Shown here: positions 59,139 to 64,000 of the stretch, piece by piece
Numbering within the stretch: the stretch's first letter is position 1
Layout of the letters: each line of letters opens with the position of its first letter
Assembly (NCBI RefSeq): GCF_036588685.1
Contig: NC_086376.1
Span: forward strand, 27,565,930 to 27,629,929
Length of the DNA stretch: 64,000 nt
Direction: 5' to 3'
From: Mytilus trossulus
Taxonomy: Eukaryota; Mollusca; Bivalvia; Mytilida; Mytilidae
The notes under the pieces: generated by a model
The model's input: only the letters and a program-made list of their open reading frames with translations
The model's database searches: none
What the model was told of the DNA's origin: nothing
Program-made: the position numbers and the translations under genes

Positions 59139-62100
59139 GTAAGTTATTTTTAAATTCAGATCTATAACTAAAATAAGCTTGAATAAACCAATAGCTTTGA
59201 TCATGTCGATTGTAGACGTTTACTTAGAAATAGAACATCTGTCTCCTGTTTTCAAATAAAAGGATATTACATAGTTTGAATGTTAAATTTTCTGACTATT
59301 GTCTGTATAATAATAACTGGTTCAGTAATCTTTTGTTTAGATATTTGTGATGATTAACCTAAAAAGGAAAAAAAGATTATATAATATTTTCAAATGATTG
59401 TATTTTTGAATATAATTGCTTGTTATGAGTTTGCTGTGTCCATTTTTATTATACATTTGATCTGTGATAGTATATTCTGTGTTTATGCATGAAATATGCC
59501 AACAGTGTTACTTGTAAGAAATAATTACAATTGTTTTTTCGTTATTTTACATACTAATTATGCTAATGTTAAGAATCTTGTTGATAGTTTTTAGTCACAT
59601 TTGATTTTATGTTGGCGCTATTTTAATAGATTTTATATACATATTTTATTTCTATTTTCAGTTCTTGTTTTATGGGTATTTGCACTTAATGGATGCATTC
59701 CTATTTATTTTTACATTCCTACCTCTCAGAATACTTGTAGCATTCCTCAAGATATTAACTCATCCATGTGGGTTACTCTCATCCAGGTAATATATATACA
59801 TATGATAGTTCCAGCATTCTTCACCATACATATGACAAGGTCAAGTAGGCAAAGGTTAGGATCAGTGTGATCACTAATTTGTAAAATCTCTTGTCCATTA
59901 ATTACTTTTGTTAAGTTATCACAGTATCTCAGTTGAAACCAAAATTTGGCAGCTTCATTCCAATAAACAAATTTTGATTTCTTTCACATTCCCCTAAAAT
60001 TCATAGGTCATAAAGCCCATGTTATAATGTCACAGTAAAATCCAATTATTTGAGGATGTTAATGATGCCCATTGACCTTGAGACAACCAGTACAACCTAT
60101 TCATAAAAAAAAACATGTAAAGATTGGTGTATTATGTATGTGATAAAAATTATGGTGGATAATCCTACTGAAAAACTAACACAACTGCCTTAACAATAAA
60201 AAGATCAAAAGTTTATATTTCCTCTGCCCTTACACATTTGTTGGTGAATTGCTGTCATTGTGGTTAGGTGGTCAGCTATTTGCAAATTCGTTCAAATGAG
60301 GAAATGATTAAAAAAATCATATGAATAATTGATATAGAGACAGCTACTTTAAAACTTAATGAAAATATAAAAACAAAACATGTTCTTTGTATTAAACATA
60401 GATATTTCAAATTTACATGCAATTGTTTTTCAGGACCAGCCATATATTAGAGCCTGCACAAGCTTGTGATATTCTGAAGGGTATTATTCTAGTAGTATGC
60501 TGTATTATAGTGAACTATATAGACACATCCATGATGTACCACCTAGTTAGAGGTCAAGCTGTTATCAAACTGTACGTCTTCTACAACATGTTGGATGTAA
60601 GTATATAGACATGTCCATGATATACCACCTTGTTAGAGGTCAAGCTGTTATCAAACAGTAGGTCTTCTATAACATGTTGGATGTAAGTATATAGACACTT
60701 TATGATGTTCCACCCTATAGTGTTAAATGTTTAATACTGGTTCTGGTATATTGAATATCTTTCAGATCCCCTCAAAACCTTAAAAAAGTGTACTGTATTT
60801 ATAAAAAAGAAGATGTGGTATGATTGCCAATGAGACAACTCTCCAAAAGAGACCAAAATGACACAGAAATTCACAACTATAGGTCACCGTACAGCCTTCA
60901 ACAATGACCAAAGCCCATACCACTTAGTCAGCTATAAAAGGCCCTGAAATGACAATATGAAAATGAGAATATAATTCTCAATCTAATTAACCTCTATAGA
61001 TGGTTATAAACCTTTTAAACAAAAAGTTGTATAGTTTATCCATGGTTGATTATTGGGTTTCATTCACCACCTCCTTGCTGTGGTTTCATTCAGTAAAGAT
61101 TCACACCCTTCAACTATATATGCATATATTCTTATTTGCAATGACAGAGTTTTAGAATGTGTTGTTTGACCATAACTTTACTGGAGGGACTATTTTAGAT
61201 GAAAAACAGACATTTGTTTGAGTCCACTAAAGCGGTTTCACCTAATTAGACTTTAAGTCACATCAATTTGTTCAGCACATTGATGAGTAAAGGACAATAT
61301 ATAAAAAAGAAGATGTGGTATGATTGCCAATGAGACAACTATCCACAAAAGACCAAAATGACACAAACATTAACAATTATAGGTCACCGTACGGCCTTCA
61401 ACAATGAGCAAAGCCCATACCGCATATAGTCAGCTATAAAAGGCCCCGATAAGACAATGTAAAACAATTCAAGCCAGAAAACTAACAGCCTTATTTATGT
61501 AAAAAAATGAACAAAATACTCTATCTAAAGTCACTTTTGTTAAGTTTACATGTTAACATTTGGTGCTCATATTAGAATGCTTTTGATATTTTCATGATGA
61601 TTGTATATTTTTTATTTTTTTTTTATACGACCGCAAATTTTGAAAAAAATTTCGTCGTATATTGCTATCACGTTGGCGTCGTCGTCGTCGTCGGCGTCCG
61701 AATACTTTTCGTTTTCGCACTCTAACTTTAGTAAAAGTGAATAGAAATCTATGAAATTTTAACACAAGGTATATGACCATAAAAGAAAGGTTGGTATTGA
61801 TTTTGGGAGTTTTGGTCCCACCATTTTAGGAATTAGGGGTCAAAAAGGGCCCAAATAAGCATTTTCTTGGTTTTCACACTATAACTTTAGTTTAAGTTAA
61901 TAGAAATCTATGAAATTTTGACACAAGGTTTATGACCACAAAAGAAAGGTTGGGATTGATTTTGGGAGTTTTGGTTTCAACAGTTTAGGAATTGGGGGCC
62001 AAAAAACGGCCCAAATAAGCATTATTCTTGGTTTTCGCACAATAACTTTGGTTTAAGTAAATAGAAATCAATGAAATTTAAACACAATGTTTATGACCAC

Positions 62101-63988
62101 AAAAGGAAGGTTGGTATTGATTTTGGGAGTTAAGGTCCCAACAGTTTAGGAATTACGGGCCAAAAAGGGACCCAAATAAGCATTTTTCTTGGTTTTCGCA
62201 CCATAACGTTAGTATAAGTAAATAGAAATCTATGAAATTTAAACACAAGGTTTATGACCATAAAAGGAAGGTTGGTATTGATTTTGGGAGTTTTGGTCCC
62301 AACAGTTTAGGAAAAAGGGGCCCAAAGGGTTCTTTGATATGTTGAATCTAAAAATGTACTTAGATTCTTGATTATTGGCCCAGTTTTCAAGTTGGTCCAA
62401 ATCTGGGTCCAAAATTAAACTTTATTTGATTTCATCAAAAATTGAATAAATGGGGTTCGTTGATATGCCAAATCTAACTGTGTATGTAGATTCTTCATTT
62501 TTGGTCCCGTTTTCAAATTGCCCTACATTAAGGTCCAAAGGTTCCATAATTAAACTAAGTTTGATTTTAACAAAAATTAAATTCTTGGGCCTCTTTGATA
62601 TGCTGAATCTAAACATGTACTTAGATTTTTGATTATGGGCCCAGTTTTCAAGTTGGTCCAAATCAGGATCTAAAATTATTATATTAAGTATTGTGCAATA
62701 GCAAGTCTTTTCAATTGCACAGTATTGTGCAATGGTAAGAAATATCTAATTTCACAATATTGTGAAATAGCAATTTTTTTTTTTAATTAGAGTTATCTTT
62801 CTTTGTCCAGAATAGTAAGCAAGAAATATCTTATTGCAAGAATTTTTTTAATTGGAGTTATCTTTCTTTGTCCAGAATCAACTTAAATCTTTGTTATATA
62901 CAATATACAATGTATATTCACTTTTTACTACCAACTGATAAATTTAAATGATCTTTACCATTCAGTGATAACAAGCAGTTTTTTTACATCTTAATATTTT
63001 ATGATGTATTTAAATGAGTAGTTATTGTTGCAAACTCCATTAGAATATTTTAATTGAGATTAGTTTTGGAATAAGGGAAAGGGGGATGTGATTAAAAAAT
63101 TGGGTTCAATTTTTCTCATTTGAAATTTCATAAATAAAAAGAAAATTTCTTCAAACATTTTTTTGAGAGGATTAATATTCAACAGCATAGTGAATTGCTC
63201 TAAGAGAAAACAAAAATTTTAAGTTCATTAGAACACATTCATTCTGTGTCAGAAACCTATGCTGTGTCAACTATTTAATCACAATCCAAATTTAGAGCTG
63301 AATCCAGCTTGAATGTTGTGTCCATACTTGCCCCAACCGTTCAGGGTTCAACCTCTGCGGTCGTATAAAGCTACGCCCTGCGGAGCATCTGGTTAAATCT
63401 TCCTTTTATATTTTCAGATGGCAGATAGACTGTTCTCAAGTTTTGGACAAGATATTTTAGAAGCGTTATTTTGGACAGCAACAGAACCAAAAGATAGAAA
63501 GAGAGAACATGTGGGTGTCATACCGCATCTTATATTGGCTATTATTTATGTCAGTATCCTTTTGAGAAATTATCTATACTTAATTTAATATCATATTACA
63601 ATTATGATGTCTATTTGCATGACACATATTTCTGTATTTAAAAGTAAGATTATTGTACGTGTACATAGAACCAAATTTTTTATATTCTTAGAAAAGTGAG
63701 TTACTTGGACAATTTTCATTAGAACTACAATTACATATACATGTGCTGGGGAAATGAATGTGAAAAATTATATGCTCTGATGAGGAAATGCAAGATTCTG
63801 ATTTTTAACAAAATCTTTCAATTTTGAGTAAATAAAAGATAGAGGTCTTTCCTACATTTCATACAGTTGATTCCTTAACCCATTTATCAGTAATACATAC
63901 ATTGCTGATTTTGTTCCAGGCTACTGTATTGAATGTAGCATTTAATTCTCACAATAAAGCTTTGTTAACAATAATGATGTCAAATAAT
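59008..63988 (+). CDS. TAPT1: TAPT1-like transmembrane protein (partial, internal exons)
   Basis: Exons 59008-59138, 59662-59786, 60434-60596, 63418-63553 and 63891-63988 join in phase. They encode SELTRGYLLERDQEKFTERR, YTFMKTPRELEK, LHLMDAFLFIFTFLPLRI, EPAQACDILKGIILVV, YIDTSMMYHLVRGQAVIKLY, FSSFGQDILEALFWTATEPK, HVGVIPHLILAIIYV and TLLILFQATVLNVAFNSHNK. These match human TAPT1 segments such as ELTRGYFLEHNEAKYTERRERVY and RLFSSFGQDILDALYWTATEPKERKR. TAPT1 is a multi-pass membrane protein linked in vertebrates to skeletal patterning and ciliary or Golgi function. The first exon(s) and the C-terminal half lie outside what can be read here. Confidence 0.93.
59662..59786 (+). CDS. TAPT1: TAPT1 exon, first membrane helices
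   Basis: It encodes FLFYGYLHLMDAFLFIFTFL then PLRILVAFLKILTHPCGLLS. Phase 0-2. Confidence 0.9.
60434..60596 (+). CDS. TAPT1: TAPT1 exon, CDILKG and SMMYHLVRGQ
   Basis: It encodes ACDILKGIILVVCCIIVNYI and DTSMMYHLVRGQAVIKLYVF. Donor GGAT|GTAAGTAT. The last 80 nt are duplicated in the following intron. Confidence 0.94.
60597..60725 (+). repeat. 86-bp tandem duplication of the TAPT1 exon-intron junction
   Basis: TATATAGACA recurs at 60,516, 60,602 and 60,688, an 86-bp period. The second copy repeats the exon end including ATGTTGGAT|GTAAGTAT with several changes (CATGTCC, AACAGTAGG). The third copy stops after about 35 bp (ACTTTATGATGTTCCACC). A stop lies directly after the first donor, so use of the second donor would truncate the protein. 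Confidence 0.93.
60800..60975 (+). repeat. SINE-like family B copy
   Basis: AGAAGATGTGGTATGATTGC, GGTCACCGTACAGCCTTCAA and CAGCTATAAAAGGCCC in order. Confidence 0.75.
61297..61505 (+). repeat. SINE-like family B copy
   Basis: The same modules as at 60,800, slightly longer (to AACTAACAGCCTTATTTATG). I could not see tRNA A/B boxes clearly, so SINE is a working label. Confidence 0.7.
61624..63367 (-). mobile_element. Element family D, full-length copy with 11-bp TIRs
   Basis: TATACGACCGC at the left and GCGGTCGTATA at the right. It contains the GTC microsatellite, four diverged modules with TTTTGGGAGTTTTGGTCCCA, paired Gln/Asn-poor hairpins (TTTCACAATATTGTGAAA, TTGCACAGTATTGTGCAA) and no coding frame. 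It ends 50 bp before the next TAPT1 exon. Inverted relative to 29,028-30,536. Confidence 0.88.
63418..63553 (+). CDS. TAPT1: TAPT1 exon, FSSFGQDILEALFWTATEPK
   Basis: Acceptor ATATTTTCAG, donor GTCA|GTATCC (phase 1). This donor choice, with the next acceptor TTTATCAG, gives YVIIHTLLILFQATVLN, matching human YVFLHAILIMVQATTLN. Confidence 0.92.
63891..63988 (+). CDS. TAPT1: TAPT1 exon, HTLLILFQATVLNVAFNSHN
   Basis: It ends TCAAATAAT|GTAAGT at the window edge. It encodes LNVAFNSHNKALLTIMMSNN, nearly identical to human. The gene continues right of the window. Confidence 0.92.
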
Positions 63989-64000
63989 GTAAGTACAGTT

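Noticed and set aside
60800..61505. tRNA-derived SINE with promoter boxes
   Set aside because: I could not identify A and B boxes with confidence, so only a repeat label is given.

Overview
This is a eukaryotic window, AT-rich and intron-rich, from a marine bivalve mollusc; a mussel such as Mytilus is my inference from the repeat families, not a proven identification. Four host genes can be read from conserved proteins and consistent splice phases.

Layout. (1) About 1-6,049, minus strand: an R3HCC1/R3HCC1L-like gene with an N-terminal R3H domain, two LYVPRGRR-type motifs and the family C-terminal DDDGDSLDP block. It runs off the left edge through a 66/47-bp tandem array. (2) 9,873-13,912, plus strand: complete RNF103-like membrane RING-H2 ubiquitin ligase, 3 coding exons, 668 aa. 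(3) 57,289-21,361, minus strand: complete SEC23IP-like gene (COPII partner and intracellular phospholipase A1 family), 22 coding exons including 18-nt and 12-nt microexons, 1,082 aa. Its frame stays open across every junction I placed. (4) 59,008-63,988, plus strand: five internal exons of TAPT1, running off the right edge. SEC23IP and TAPT1 are head to head. RNF103 and SEC23IP are tail to tail, with about 7 kb of repeat-rich DNA between them.

The SEC23IP introns are full of mobile elements. Intron 3 holds an antisense non-LTR retrotransposon (about 47.1-54.7 kb) with three reading units: an SGNH-hydrolase ORF, a PHD-finger ORF and an endonuclease/reverse-transcriptase ORF. It carries 12 copies of a small hairpin with covarying stems and a TAATG stop-start overlap. 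Its third ORF is split by a 1.8-kb non-autonomous element. Other introns hold a hAT element with a perfect 8-bp target duplication, a 2.8-kb TTAA-flanked element, several fold-back MITEs, Helitron-like or pearl-like tandem-core elements and SINE-like fragments.

The most unusual pattern is that three of the four genes carry a tandem duplication centred on an exon-intron junction. In R3HCC1L a 66/47-bp unit repeats a 5' splice site more than 20 times. In SEC23IP a 53-bp unit repeats a 3' splice site about 9 times. In TAPT1 an 86-bp unit repeats a 5' splice site about 2.4 times.
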